A stretch of 15,287 nucleotides of DNA from Methanomicrobiales archaeon (GCA_012798365.1 JAAZNH010000124.1:1-15287), one strand, 5' to 3'. Numbered from the stretch's first letter, positions 1-7,507 are shown. Numbers and translations: made by a program. Notes: a model not told the origin generated them from the sequence alone.

Positions 1-164
1 ATCGTCAGGTCCACCGGGCGGCCGGCGCAGTACTGCTGCACGGGAGCGGGGACATCGCCGCCCAGCCCGGTCTTCGCAAACCGGACCCGGTGGATGGTTG
101 TGCCATCGCTCCAGACATGCACGTACCACAACCCGAACCGGCAGGAACCCCCGGTCACTTCCAT
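1..164 (-). CDS. Methylated-DNA--protein-cysteine methyltransferase-like protein, N-terminal part (runs off the left edge)
   Basis: Only the first 54 codons are present. The translation starts MEVTGGSCRFGLWYVHVW, followed by a Gly-Thr turn, an RVRFAKTG strand and a VQQYCAGRPVDLT stretch. This order (small strands, a turn, a V-x-F strand, then a helix ending in a GRP-hydrophobic-Asp motif) resembles the N-terminal domain of archaeal O6-alkylguanine-DNA alkyltransferases, which repair alkylated guanine by transferring the alkyl group to their own cysteine. The catalytic PCHR segment would lie outside the window, so the call is unproven. The start is supported by GAGGTG at 173-178, eight bases upstream. 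The first ten bases overlap the 3' end of the helicase gene, so the two are probably co-transcribed and translationally coupled. The alternative is an unrelated small beta domain. Confidence 0.5.
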   Translation of the reverse strand, partial: MEVTGGSCRFGLWYVHVWSDGTTIHRVRFAKTGLGGDVPAPVQQYCAGRPVDLT

Positions 165-2161
165 CCGGCGATCACCTCGCGGAACTTTGCCGCATCGCAC
201 TCGATCATCTCTTCCTGGATCCAGGGAGGGAGACCTTCCCTGACGCGCTTTTCCAAAAACCGTTTCTCAGCAAGGACGAGCACGCCCCGGTCCTCAGGTG
301 TGCGGAGGACCCGGCCCAGGGCCTGGAGCGACTTGTTGATGGCCGGCAGGGTGTAGCAGAGGAACTCGCCTTCCGCACCGAACTTGTGCCGGAAGTAATC
401 GATCATCATCCGGCGGACCCGGTTGAACGGGGCAAGCGGGAGGCCCACGACCATGGCGCCGGAGAGCATCTCGCCCCGGTAATCGAGCCCCTCGCTCCAT
501 TTCCCGCCGCAGACCGCGAACATGACGCCGGATTCTCCGCGGGAAGGAAGCGCAAGGAACTGCAATAACACCTGGCCGGCATCAGCGGAATTGCGCGGCT
601 CGATGAAGATCTTCCGGTTCCTTATGAGGGGTTTGGTGAGTTCCGCGTAGGTTTCAAGGATCTGGTAGCTCGGGAAATAGATGGCCCGGTTGCCTTTCAG
701 GCCGGCAAAGGCCCGGATATATTCACCGATCCGGTTCGTGTTGTCCCGGTTCTGCCGCATCGAATATGCGGTGGTGATGTCACGGGCACAGGCAATAATC
801 CGGTTCTCTTTGGGGAACGCATTGGGCAGGACAAGCGTTGTCACGTTCGAGTTGCCGAAATAGTATTTTTTGAAACTGTCAACGGGAGAGAGCGTCCCGG
901 AGATGAGAATACAGCAGCCGTGCGAACCGCACACCTCGGTAAGGGACGCGGCCGGATCGATATTGCGCACTTCAAGGGCGGTCCCGCTTTCGTCCCGGCG
1001 ATAGACCGTGAGGAAGGCCGGGTCGGTTGCGGAGTGGGAGAGCCGTACCATGAACTCCGTGAGCCGTTCAATGGCAGTCTCGCGGAACTCGCCGGCCTTG
1101 ATATTCTTCTCCCGCATGGTCTCGGCAAGGCCCATGAGATCGTCAACGATCTCGTCCATCTCCTTGTAGAGCGACTCTTTGAGAATCATGCGGCCGAAGA
1201 TGGCCGGATCAAACCAGTCCTCGGCTTCCTGCGAATTAGCAAGCCCCTTGATGAATTCACCGAGCCGGGGCAGCACGTGCCGGACGGCTTCAGCTCCCCG
1301 GTGACGGCGGGCCATGCCGGCCAGTTCGCGGGATGCCTGTTCAAGGTCCCGCTCCTCAAGGGAAACGCTTTCGATACCGGTGATCACGTCCCCGCAGTTA
1401 TGAGCTTCGTCAATGAGGAGCAGGACGTCCTGCGGCTCAACGCCAAGGTTTGCATAGAGCTGTTCCCGGATGTCCCGGTTGAAGAGATGGTGGTAGTTGA
1501 GGATGACGACATCAGTGTTCCGTGCTGCCTGCATCATCAGCTCGTACGGACATATCTCCTGGCAGAACTCGTTCAGTTCCCGGGGCGGGACGGGATTTGC
1601 AATGATGCGGTCGGCCTTGTTGCGGAGCGCAGTTGACGGGACCATCTTGACGCCGATGCTCTCGGCCGGCACAAACATTTTACTTGCTATGTAGTACGGG
1701 CAGAGGAGCGGGTGCTCCTTGTCCATTCTCCGGATCTGCTGGATGATGAACGGGTCCTTGATGGGCGTTAAGGCCCCCTTGTCGGCCCGGTCCCGCATCA
1801 GCGAGTTCGAGAATGCCTTGACCCCCTCGCACCTCCGGTAGATGTCACCCTCGCCGCCCAGCGGGCACATGCTCTTCTTGCCGACCAGGTACACGGTCTT
1901 GATCTGCGGCTGCTTCTTTTTCACCAGTTCCATCTCGCGGATGAAGGTGGTGAGCTGGCTCACGGTACGGACCGCGATCACAATCTTGCGTTTCCGGCGC
2001 TCAGCAAGCAGCGCAGCAACAACGCTTGACTTCCCGGAGCCGGTCGGGGCATCGATCATCGCGATCCCGCCCTCGCGGGCTACCTGTGCTGCCACCTCAA
2101 GCATGTGGCGCTGGCCCGGGCGGTATCCGCTGTACGGGAAATAGGAGTCGATGCTGTCCAT
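155..2161 (-). CDS. XPD/Rad3-type DEAD_2 superfamily 2 DNA helicase
   Basis: This is a 668-residue ATP-dependent DNA helicase of the XPD/DinG branch, expected to unwind DNA 5' to 3' in repair or recombination. Visible motifs are a Q-like GYRPGQ at about 12-17, Walker A APTGSGKS at 38-45, the DEAH box IDEAHN at 250-255, and a motif VI-like QALGRVLRTPEDRG at roughly 610-625. Five cysteines (about 99, 111, 154, 200 and 204, including MCPLGG and CQEICPYE) lie between Walker A and DEAH, where XPD proteins carry their 4Fe-4S cluster; which four bind iron cannot be decided by eye. The frame stays open 79 codons further upstream, but that part overlaps the next gene and looks non-coding. The start at MDSIDSYF fits the family N-terminus and a TATA-like box 26 bases upstream. 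It precedes and overlaps the alkyltransferase-like gene. Confidence 0.9.
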   Translation of the reverse strand: MDSIDSYFPYSGYRPGQRHMLEVAAQVAREGGIAMIDAPTGSGKSSVVAALLAERRKRKIVIAVRTVSQLTTFIREMELVKKKQPQIKTVYLVGKKSMCPLGGEGDIYRRCEGVKAFSNSLMRDRADKGALTPIKDPFIIQQIRRMDKEHPLLCPYYIASKMFVPAESIGVKMVPSTALRNKADRIIANPVPPRELNEFCQEICPYELMMQAARNTDVVILNYHHLFNRDIREQLYANLGVEPQDVLLLIDEAHNCGDVITGIESVSLEERDLEQASRELAGMARRHRGAEAVRHVLPRLGEFIKGLANSQEAEDWFDPAIFGRMILKESLYKEMDEIVDDLMGLAETMREKNIKAGEFRETAIERLTEFMVRLSHSATDPAFLTVYRRDESGTALEVRNIDPAASLTEVCGSHGCCILISGTLSPVDSFKKYYFGNSNVTTLVLPNAFPKENRIIACARDITTAYSMRQNRDNTNRIGEYIRAFAGLKGNRAIYFPSYQILETYAELTKPLIRNRKIFIEPRNSADAGQVLLQFLALPSRGESGVMFAVCGGKWSEGLDYRGEMLSGAMVVGLPLAPFNRVRRMMIDYFRHKFGAEGEFLCYTLPAINKSLQALGRVLRTPEDRGVLVLAEKRFLEKRVREGLPPWIQEEMIECDAAKFREVIAGWK

Positions 2162-2186
2162 GTCGCCAGATAGGTTGGTTGTTGAT

Positions 2187-2195
2187 GGTATTATG
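2187..2195 (-). promoter_or_regulatory. TATA-like box of the helicase gene
   Basis: CATAATACC on the minus strand ends 26 bases before the ATG at 2161. In archaea transcription starts about 22-27 bases downstream of the box, so the transcript would be leaderless or nearly so. No good Shine-Dalgarno sequence precedes this ATG, which agrees with that. The match to consensus is moderate. Confidence 0.4.
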
Positions 2196-2243
2196 GGTGT
2201 GGTGCAGGGTGAAGGTGAAGAGCCCACGGCAGGCAGGAGAAAA

Positions 2244-2621
2244 TTATTCCCAGGTATGCAGGGAACCAATTGCCAGTTCAAGAATACCAAAGACGATGAG
2301 GCCGACAAAGATCCCTTCAATGTCCGAAACTGCCCTGCTCGCGAGAATCCCGGCGCACCAGGCAACCGAGAGGGTGTTCGTGAACAGGAGCAGGCCAAGG
2401 AAGACCTCGCTCAGGTTCCGTGACCGGATGAAATAGTACGTGGACGGCAGCTTCCATCCCTTCTGCGATGCGGCAAGAAAGAGGAGGAAGAAGAGGACAC
2501 AAAGAACGAGCAGGATGGTGCTGTAGATCCTGAACGGGTACAGGACAGCCGCGGCTGCCAGGGAAAGGATGACGGCGGCAACGGCAAGGTACTGGTCCGG
2601 AACACGCTGGATATCTGCCAT
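2244..2621 (-). CDS. Small four-helix integral membrane protein, function unknown
   Basis: This 125-residue protein consists almost entirely of hydrophobic segments, at about residues 11-29, 33-51, 72-93 and 102-121. A short polar loop rich in Lys, Tyr and Arg (about 53-70, SQKGWKLPSTYYFIRSRN) separates the second and third helices. I do not recognise the family and see no catalytic motif. The frame is intact and the start at MADIQRV lies 26 bases from a clear TATA box, so the gene is probably expressed from its own leaderless transcript. It lies between the helicase and the GIY-YIG-like gene with ordinary spacers, which gives no functional hint. Antisense frames over this stretch have poor protein character. 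Confidence 0.75.
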   Translation of the reverse strand: MADIQRVPDQYLAVAAVILSLAAAAVLYPFRIYSTILLVLCVLFFLLFLAASQKGWKLPSTYYFIRSRNLSEVFLGLLLFTNTLSVAWCAGILASRAVSDIEGIFVGLIVFGILELAIGSLHTWE

Positions 2622-2646
2622 GGATCAGCATTGCAGGGCGAATCCA

Positions 2647-2655
2647 GATAAATTT
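2647..2655 (-). promoter_or_regulatory. TATA box of the four-helix membrane protein gene
   Basis: AAATTTATC on the minus strand ends 25 bases upstream of the ATG at 2621, the spacing expected for a leaderless archaeal transcript. It lies in an AT-rich patch just downstream of a run of G on the opposite strand. Confidence 0.5.
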
Positions 2656-2690
2656 TGGGGGAATGAGGGGGGGGATTTTAGTATTTTAAT

Positions 2691-3572
2691 TTATTCTTCC
2701 ATGAACTGGAGTGCCGGGGCCTCGTGGTACAGCTCAGCATAATTCCCGATGAGATCGCATTCGCGTTCGAGCAGGTTGTGCTCTGCAACCGGTTTTGCCT
2801 CGCAGCAGAACATGTACGATAACGGCTTTGTGACGGGCGGGTTTTTGCTCAACTCGAATAAGGCCTGCGAGCAGGTGCCGGCATGACTGACTGCAAGAAG
2901 CGGACCGGCTCCGCCATCAAACAGAAGAAAGATTCCCTGCGCCTGCGGTGCTGCACTGGTGGTATGGGCTTTGAGTTCCCGGCGCGGGGACCAGGACAAA
3001 CCCATCCAGTTCGCATCGCCCGGCACACCAGTGGGGGGAAGCGGCGAGGCGCTCGGACCTCCGGCAGGATTCTTCGGGTCCTGCGCCCCGAGGAGACCTC
3101 CCGGGATACCCTCACGCTCGGTCGAGGTGCAGCGGTACTTCCGGTGGAAGCGGCCGAAGTTGCATGAGGGGGAGTCGCGGACCTCCTGCCGGTAGCAGTA
3201 GAGAAGGAAATACAGGCCGGCCATGCGCCGTGCATGGGAATCATCCATCAAAAACGCCGAGAACTCGTACGTGAATCCCTTCGCATCCTTCCAGGCCCAG
3301 AGGGCCGGGCAGACCGGGTGCGGATCACTCCACGGCATCTGGCTCCGGGCCGTGGCCTGCCGGATCTCGGAGAATGTCCTGCGCAGCGATTGATCGGTCT
3401 GGCCGATATACATCAGGTGCGGGCTTCCGGCAGCCCGGATCCGGTAAAGACCGGGACCGTCCGGCAGGGAAGTGATCCGGTCACTGGCTAATGAAAACGG
3501 GTACCAGTTTGTCCATGCAAGGTCGCACCATTCTCTGGAAACACAGTCCGCTCCACTTTCCTGTTCTGCCAT
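2691..3572 (-). CDS. GIY-YIG-like protein with two degenerate halves
   Basis: The 293-residue product begins with a GIY-YIG-like fold: GLY at 41-43, YIG at 55-57, and arginines at 64-65 in the following helix (SLRRTFSEI). The helix that should carry the metal-binding glutamate reads ARRMAGLYFLLYCYR at 114-128 and has no Glu. A conserved-looking SPSCNFGRFHRKY block follows at 134-146. After a Gly/Pro-rich linker (about 155-190), a second half opens with GIFLLF at 213-218 and ends with EHNLLERECDLIGNY at 264-278, which resembles the glutamate helix of UvrC (LLLENNLI) and supplies E271. That half has AVSH where YIG would be. The protein may be a nuclease with a composite active site, or a DNA-binding relative that has lost catalysis. 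It has no operon partner: the neighbouring membrane gene has its own promoter. Confidence 0.7.
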   Translation of the reverse strand: MAEQESGADCVSREWCDLAWTNWYPFSLASDRITSLPDGPGLYRIRAAGSPHLMYIGQTDQSLRRTFSEIRQATARSQMPWSDPHPVCPALWAWKDAKGFTYEFSAFLMDDSHARRMAGLYFLLYCYRQEVRDSPSCNFGRFHRKYRCTSTEREGIPGGLLGAQDPKNPAGGPSASPLPPTGVPGDANWMGLSWSPRRELKAHTTSAAPQAQGIFLLFDGGAGPLLAVSHAGTCSQALFELSKNPPVTKPLSYMFCCEAKPVAEHNLLERECDLIGNYAELYHEAPALQFMEE

Positions 3573-3710
3573 CGCACACCCACACGAGTCCTTCTTTTGT
3601 GACGGTATGTTCCGGGATATTGATACATGTTATGAAATGAATCCCGGGGAGATTTGTTGATAAGATGATGAAAAAAAAGCATCTCAGCTCTAATCTGACG
3701 GAGAAATAAC

Positions 3711-3782
3711 ATGAAAAAAAACTTTGGAGAAATCCATGATACCTATGCCGGGCCCTTTAGCCATGGAATCGTTGGGCTATGA
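3711..3782 (+). CDS. Possible 23-residue small protein
   Basis: A short open frame reads MKKNFGEIHDTYAGP and ends with FSHGIVGL and TGA. GGAG at 3700-3703 lies seven bases upstream of the ATG, an ideal Shine-Dalgarno arrangement that is uncommon among the leaderless neighbours. It sits alone in a 269-base gap between two minus-strand genes and converges on one of them. I do not recognise the peptide. Nothing beyond the ribosome binding site and the start codon argues for translation, and an AT-rich gap can give such a frame by chance. Confidence 0.22.
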   Translation: MKKNFGEIHDTYAGPFSHGIVGL

Positions 3783-3801
3783 TTGACCATTTCAATAGTG
3801 C

Positions 3802-3825
3802 AAAAAAAGCACCAGTGCAAAAAAA
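3802..3825 (-). terminator. Tandem oligo-T terminator of the GIDE-like gene
   Basis: On the minus strand, two T7 runs follow the stop codon at 3842 within about 40 bases. Each run is part of an exact 13-base direct repeat (AGTGCAAAAAAAG on the plus strand, at 3797-3809 and 3814-3826). Between the runs lies GCACCAGTGC, a small inverted repeat. Archaeal RNA polymerase terminates at T-rich stretches, so a doubled terminator is the simplest reading. Confidence 0.55.
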
Positions 3826-3841
3826 GGTATTCCGGATCCCA

Positions 3842-4762
3842 TTACGAAAATTCCGGATCCGTATACGATACCGAGAGCCGGGTGGTGCTGTCTGCATAGA
3901 TGATGCTCTCTTCCCCATCAAACGTTCCAAAGACAAATATCTCCCGGTTAAGGGGTATGAAAACCTCGACTGCGATGATCTCTTCCTTCTCCGGCAGTTC
4001 GATCTTCCGTTTCGTGATCAGCTCCATGATGCCTGCAGGAAGGTTGAACCCGGAGACAAAGTGGTGGACCCGGGTATCGATGGACGCTTTTGACGACACA
4101 ACCGATACGCTCGAACGCTGCGTCGTGGTTGTCCGGTTCCATGACCCGGACCTTCTCTGCGTCCGTGCGGTCACGAGCGGCGCATCAAACCCGCACAGCA
4201 TCTTCAGCGCCTGTTCGGCCACCTTGAACTGCATGATATCGTTGAAAAATTCCTCCGGCAACCCGGCGCTTTTGAACTGCCCGGCCACAAAGCCCGAGAC
4301 CAGATCGGCTCCTTTTTTGAAATAGGCAAAGACGCCGCTCACGCGGACCGTCCGGTTCACGCCACCCGAGGTTATCGTAAAGTCGCCCCCGGACTCAAAG
4401 AACATGAAGCCCTCTAGGGAATCAATCTTCATGCCGTCATTACCCAGCGGGATCCCGTTGATCCGGATCCCGGAAGTGGTGCGGGTATCCGTGATGGCAG
4501 ATTCCCTGCTCATGACGAAAATGCCGTAGTATGCCACGTGTTCCCCGGTGGTTGGCAGGATGAGGTCCGGTGCAACCGCTCTGCCCTGCACCAGGATCGG
4601 CGCATTCTTTTCGATGTTCAGTGATGCCTTGAAAGCCCTGATGAGCTGTTTGCGCTTGTTTGCAGTGAGGCGGCCCTGGACGTGGGCATACACAATCACG
4701 CCAATGAAGAGAAGGAGGACAAACCCGAAAATGTACAGGCCCATGGGGTCGGAGGATGCCAT
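3842..4762 (-). CDS. Membrane-anchored protein with a GIDE-like domain, function unknown
   Basis: The 306-residue protein has one N-terminal transmembrane helix (about residues 8-27, IFGFVLLLFIGVIVYAHV) followed by a basic stretch and a soluble domain. The block at 55-85, with VQGRAVAP, LPTTGEHVAYY and GIFVMSRES, resembles the GIDE domain of membrane-bound E3-ligase-like proteins (a small-residue strand, then T-G-x-x-x-x-YY and a following strand). No RING finger is present, so ligase activity is not implied. A Ser/Thr/Arg-rich linker lies at about 199-226 (TARTQRRSGSW, TTTTQRSSVSVVSS), followed by a C-terminal beta-rich part. The start is fixed by a TATA box 22 bases upstream. The call rests on pattern memory only; a generic membrane-anchored beta domain is equally possible. 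Confidence 0.6.
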   Translation of the reverse strand: MASSDPMGLYIFGFVLLLFIGVIVYAHVQGRLTANKRKQLIRAFKASLNIEKNAPILVQGRAVAPDLILPTTGEHVAYYGIFVMSRESAITDTRTTSGIRINGIPLGNDGMKIDSLEGFMFFESGGDFTITSGGVNRTVRVSGVFAYFKKGADLVSGFVAGQFKSAGLPEEFFNDIMQFKVAEQALKMLCGFDAPLVTARTQRRSGSWNRTTTTQRSSVSVVSSKASIDTRVHHFVSGFNLPAGIMELITKRKIELPEKEEIIAVEVFIPLNREIFVFGTFDGEESIIYADSTTRLSVSYTDPEFS

Positions 4763-4784
4763 GGGAAGGTGTTTATCGTGAGGG

Positions 4785-4792
4785 TATTTAAT
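4785..4792 (-). promoter_or_regulatory. TATA box of the GIDE-like gene
   Basis: ATTAAATA on the minus strand ends 22 bases before the ATG at 4762. The position implies a leaderless transcript, and no Shine-Dalgarno sequence is seen ahead of the ATG. Confidence 0.5.
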
Positions 4793-4828
4793 GCCGTGAG
4801 AAAAAAGGCGGGGGAGTTACCGGTTCCC

Positions 4829-5551
4829 TTACGTGATCTCTTTTACCGCAACCGCATTCGTGCCATCCCATTCAAGGGTTGCAACCGACCGGCCCAGTTC
4901 CTTTCCGGCGGCTTCCCGCATAACAACCGTGATGATAACCGGTGAGACCGTGCTTGACGGCCGGTCAATGAACGACCAGTACAGCTTCTCGCCATGGTTT
5001 GTTACCGCGGAGCCCTTCTGGTTTATCGTATAGTCCGGAGGATTCCACGAGAGGAACTGGCCGTAGCTGGCAGTCCAGTCGTACTCTGCAGTTGACGTGT
5101 CGATTCCTTGTGTGATCACGGACAGTTCAATGCCGGGTGTAGAAGACATCATGGGGGAGTAGCGCTGGGGCGTTGCCCGGATCCGGACGGAGGGTGCTGC
5201 GGTTGTTACCGGCTCAGCCGCCCGGGCAGCAACCACGCTGCACGTTCCCTGCACGCAACCGCAGGAACCGGCACCACAGTCAAGCGGACCCTCGCAGCTT
5301 TCCGTACAGGCGATTCCGGTGCAGGATTTTTGTGCTGCTTTATTGACACAGCTCCTGGGGTGACAGCAGTCCGCGGGCACACAGTCCGCAGCGTCGGTGC
5401 AACCCATCGCATTCATGGGGGTCGGGGCAACACCTGCCGGAGTGACCGGCGCGGTCGTTACCGTAACAGGGGTTGCGGAATCCGTGGTACATCCCGCCAT
5501 GATGGCGCACGCGATGCAGAGAAGTGCGGGTATAATCATGCGTAGGTCCAT
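4829..5551 (-). CDS. Cysteine-rich lipoprotein
   Basis: This predicted surface lipoprotein has 240 residues. It starts MDLRMIIPALLCIACAIMAGC: a signal peptide with lipobox MAGC and lipidated Cys21. A Thr/Pro-rich linker follows, then a compact region with about a dozen cysteines (GCTDAADCVPADCCHP, SCTGIACTESCEGPLDCGAG, CGCVQGTC), probably disulfide-bonded outside the cell. The C-terminal part, from about residue 140, is beta-rich with YDWTASYGQFLSW, LYWSFIDRP and ATLEWDG, like an immunoglobulin-type domain. Such proteins are common in Methanomicrobiales, but no function is known to me. The frame is open 42 codons further upstream. The start at 5551 is chosen because the signal peptide begins there and a TATA box lies 21 bases upstream. 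It is divergent from the next lipoprotein gene. Confidence 0.75.
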   Translation of the reverse strand: MDLRMIIPALLCIACAIMAGCTTDSATPVTVTTAPVTPAGVAPTPMNAMGCTDAADCVPADCCHPRSCVNKAAQKSCTGIACTESCEGPLDCGAGSCGCVQGTCSVVAARAAEPVTTAAPSVRIRATPQRYSPMMSSTPGIELSVITQGIDTSTAEYDWTASYGQFLSWNPPDYTINQKGSAVTNHGEKLYWSFIDRPSSTVSPVIITVVMREAAGKELGRSVATLEWDGTNAVAVKEIT

Positions 5552-5572
5552 GAAGAGCATCAGTGTCCCGGG

Positions 5573-5580
5573 CACATAAA
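5573..5580 (-). promoter_or_regulatory. TATA box of the Cys-rich lipoprotein gene
   Basis: TTTATGTG on the minus strand lies 21 bases upstream of the ATG at 5551, compatible with a leaderless transcript. The alternative ATG at 5560 is only 12 bases away and would be too close. Confidence 0.4.
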
Positions 5581-5691
5581 CCCGGCGATAACTGCGGAGA
5601 TAATCGCACCCACCATGTCGCAGGCAGGCATGATACGTGGTTAAAAAACAAAAGGGAATTTTCTTTTTCCCGTGCACAAAATAGTGTACCT

Positions 5692-6108
5692 ATGACTCCA
5701 CGAACCATGGCGAACCGTCCGGTATTTTTTGCAATTATTGTAGCATGTGCCCTGCTTCTTCTTGCCTGCACTGCCGGGTGCACCCAGGCAGCAGCCCCGG
5801 GCCAGGGCCAGACCGCGGAACAGAAACAGTATGTCGAAGTGACCGTCACCCAGCCGGATGCCACCCATATCGTTGTCACGTACCAGGGCGGCCCCAATAT
5901 GCAGACGCTCATGGAGCTTGAAACCATGATAACTGACAGTACCGGAAAGAACAAGATCCAGTCCGTTGGCTCCCGCCTTGCCACTACCCCCATCACCATC
6001 CGGGGGACCAATACAATCGAAGGCGACTTTGCCGGAACCGATCATGTTGTGGTGACGGGGTACCTGTCAGATGGTTCGCGCAAGGTCATGCTTGATACAA
6101 CCATCTGA
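5692..6108 (+). CDS. Small lipoprotein with a pilin-like beta domain, function unknown
   Basis: The 138-residue protein has an N-terminal signal sequence (VFFAIIVACALLLLACTAGC) with possible lipobox cysteines at 26 and 30. The mature part contains VEVTVTQPDATHIVVTYQGG, METMITDSTG-like segments and DHVVVTGYLSDGS, a beta-sandwich pattern also found in the C-terminal halves of archaeal type IV pilin-like proteins. Methanomicrobiales encode many such proteins, so it is likely exported and anchored outside the membrane. Start choice is uncertain: an ATG at 5707 (MANRPVFF) would give a more usual signal peptide, with an AT-rich box about 22 bases upstream. It is divergent from the Cys-rich lipoprotein gene, which may place the pair under shared control. 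Confidence 0.75.
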   Translation: MTPRTMANRPVFFAIIVACALLLLACTAGCTQAAAPGQGQTAEQKQYVEVTVTQPDATHIVVTYQGGPNMQTLMELETMITDSTGKNKIQSVGSRLATTPITIRGTNTIEGDFAGTDHVVVTGYLSDGSRKVMLDTTI

Positions 6109-6200
6109 TAAGGACGGGCTGCCTGCCTCCGGTTCTTTCCCGATGTATTTTTTCACCATGGAGAGAGCTGCTTATCCAATTCCTCTATTACGGATCTCCA

Positions 6201-6213
6201 TTTTTCGTTTTTT
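6201..6213 (+). terminator. Oligo-T terminator of the small lipoprotein gene
   Basis: T5, CG, T6 on the plus strand about 90 bases after the lipoprotein stop codon, in a gap between convergent genes. Runs of this kind end archaeal transcripts. Confidence 0.45.
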
Positions 6214-6233
6214 AATGACAAGGTGGCGAGTGA

Positions 6234-6246
6234 GAAAAGAGAAAAG
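6234..6246 (-). terminator. T-rich terminator of the receiver/kinase gene
   Basis: On the minus strand the stretch reads as T-rich (TTTTCTCTTTTCT), starting about 14 bases after the stop codon at 6260. With the plus-strand T runs at 6201-6213 it makes a bidirectional terminator zone. Confidence 0.4.
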
Positions 6247-6259
6247 GACCGGCTCGCGA

Positions 6260-7459
6260 TCAGGGTGCTTTTTTCAGCGTGAAATGGATCGCTGCACCGT
6301 TTTCCGGGTTGCCGTCAACCCGGTCGGCTGCCCAGACTGAACCGCCGTAACTCTCGACAAGCGTCCGGGCAATGAAAAGCCCCAGCCCCTTGCCGCTTCT
6401 CGGGCCTTTGCCTTTCCGGAACCGGTCAAATACCACCGGTTTCATCGCATCCGGGATGCCCGGGCCGTTGTCTGCAACCACAACCTCAACATGGTCGCGA
6501 CGGTTTTCCACAGAGATATGGATGTCCGGACCCGGGCCGGAGAATTTCATGCTGTTGCCCAGCAGGTTCGTGAAGACCTGTCCCAGGAGGGTATCGGCCA
6601 TGACATGCACGTCCGTTCCGGCGTAGTGAATCCCCCCGGAACTGTAGCGCTGGATCTCGTGCCGGATCACGGAATCAAGATCAATGTCCCGCAAGGCTTC
6701 CTTCTTCTCGTGCAGGCGCCGGATGGTCGAGACATTCCCGATAATCTCGGCACTCTGGTTGATGCTTGCCACCAGGCGCTGGGCGATAGGCCGGCTCTTC
6801 TCATCGGCTTTCATGTGGAGGAGCTCGGTCAGGGCAAGGGCGCCGGTGTTGACGTTGTTGATATCATGGGTGATGATATCCAGGTACAGGTTCGCCTCCT
6901 CGTTGGCCTCACAGAGGCGTTTCTGGGCAACCAGGACTTCCTGGTGCTGCATGACCGCCGCCTCGTATGCCGAGAGGAGAAACTGGATGATCTGGCCGCG
7001 ATCGTGGGGGATGGAAAATTTTTTTCCGGACAGGATCACATCAGCGGAACTGTCACCTGAAAATCCCGCTGCCCGGTCATGGGACGAGAGGATCTTCTTC
7101 AGCCGGGACACCAGGTACTCTCCCTGGTACGGCTTGGTGATGAAGTTGTCAGCACCCGAGACCATGGCATAGACCACGTCCTTGCTGTCCGTCAGCATGG
7201 TCAGGAGAATGAACGGGATAGTATTCCACCGGGCATCGTTCTTGACAATCCGGCAGAACTCGTACCCGTCCATGACCGGCATGACCACATCGCTGATGAT
7301 GACATCCGGCGTCAGGGTCTCCAGGACCTCAAGGGCCTCTTTGCCATTCTCGGCAAGAACGGGGGAATACCCGTGCTTTTCCAGCGTTGCCTTGAGGATT
7401 TCAGCCTGCGTCCGGCTGTCTTCAACGATCAGCACGGTTACCGGTTTGTCATCTGCCAT
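6260..7459 (-). CDS. Soluble hybrid receiver/histidine kinase (REC-HisKA-HATPase)
   Basis: The 399-residue cytoplasmic signalling protein has no membrane segment. Residues 1-125 form a receiver domain: acidic pair E13-D14, phospho-acceptor D57 (IISDVVMP), T87 and K109 (ITKPY). A helical linker (about 155-190) leads to an H-box YLDIITHDINN with H198. The ATPase core follows: N-box TNLLGNSMKF (N298, N302), G1 DNGPGIP (330-336) and G2 GKGLGLF (356-362). The phosphorylated histidine and the complete ATP site suggest autophosphorylation, with the N-terminal receiver as regulator or intermediate. The input signal must come from a separate sensor, not seen here. Start is unambiguous: an in-frame stop lies shortly upstream, and a G-rich Shine-Dalgarno-like stretch precedes the ATG. 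It is transcribed in the same direction as uvrC but from its own promoter. Confidence 0.93.
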   Translation of the reverse strand: MADDKPVTVLIVEDSRTQAEILKATLEKHGYSPVLAENGKEALEVLETLTPDVIISDVVMPVMDGYEFCRIVKNDARWNTIPFILLTMLTDSKDVVYAMVSGADNFITKPYQGEYLVSRLKKILSSHDRAAGFSGDSSADVILSGKKFSIPHDRGQIIQFLLSAYEAAVMQHQEVLVAQKRLCEANEEANLYLDIITHDINNVNTGALALTELLHMKADEKSRPIAQRLVASINQSAEIIGNVSTIRRLHEKKEALRDIDLDSVIRHEIQRYSSGGIHYAGTDVHVMADTLLGQVFTNLLGNSMKFSGPGPDIHISVENRRDHVEVVVADNGPGIPDAMKPVVFDRFRKGKGPRSGKGLGLFIARTLVESYGGSVWAADRVDGNPENGAAIHFTLKKAP

Positions 7460-7507
7460 CCCTTCGCGTCCCCCACCAGTACTCTTGCATCATCTCATCT
7501 GTCGTAC

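Noticed and set aside
920..1636. Plus-strand open frame of 238 codons opposite the helicase
   Set aside because: Lies wholly antisense to the helicase; no ribosome binding site or TATA box and no domain pattern.
2162..2398. Longer start of the helicase (79 extra codons)
   Set aside because: The extension overlaps the 3' end of the membrane protein gene and lacks helicase-like sequence; the TATA box at 2187-2195 and the family N-terminus support 2161.
2661..2676. Run of G (with a similar one at 12625-12631) as a quadruplex or slippage site
   Set aside because: Single G runs, without the four tracts needed for a quadruplex, and located between genes where slippage would have no coding effect.
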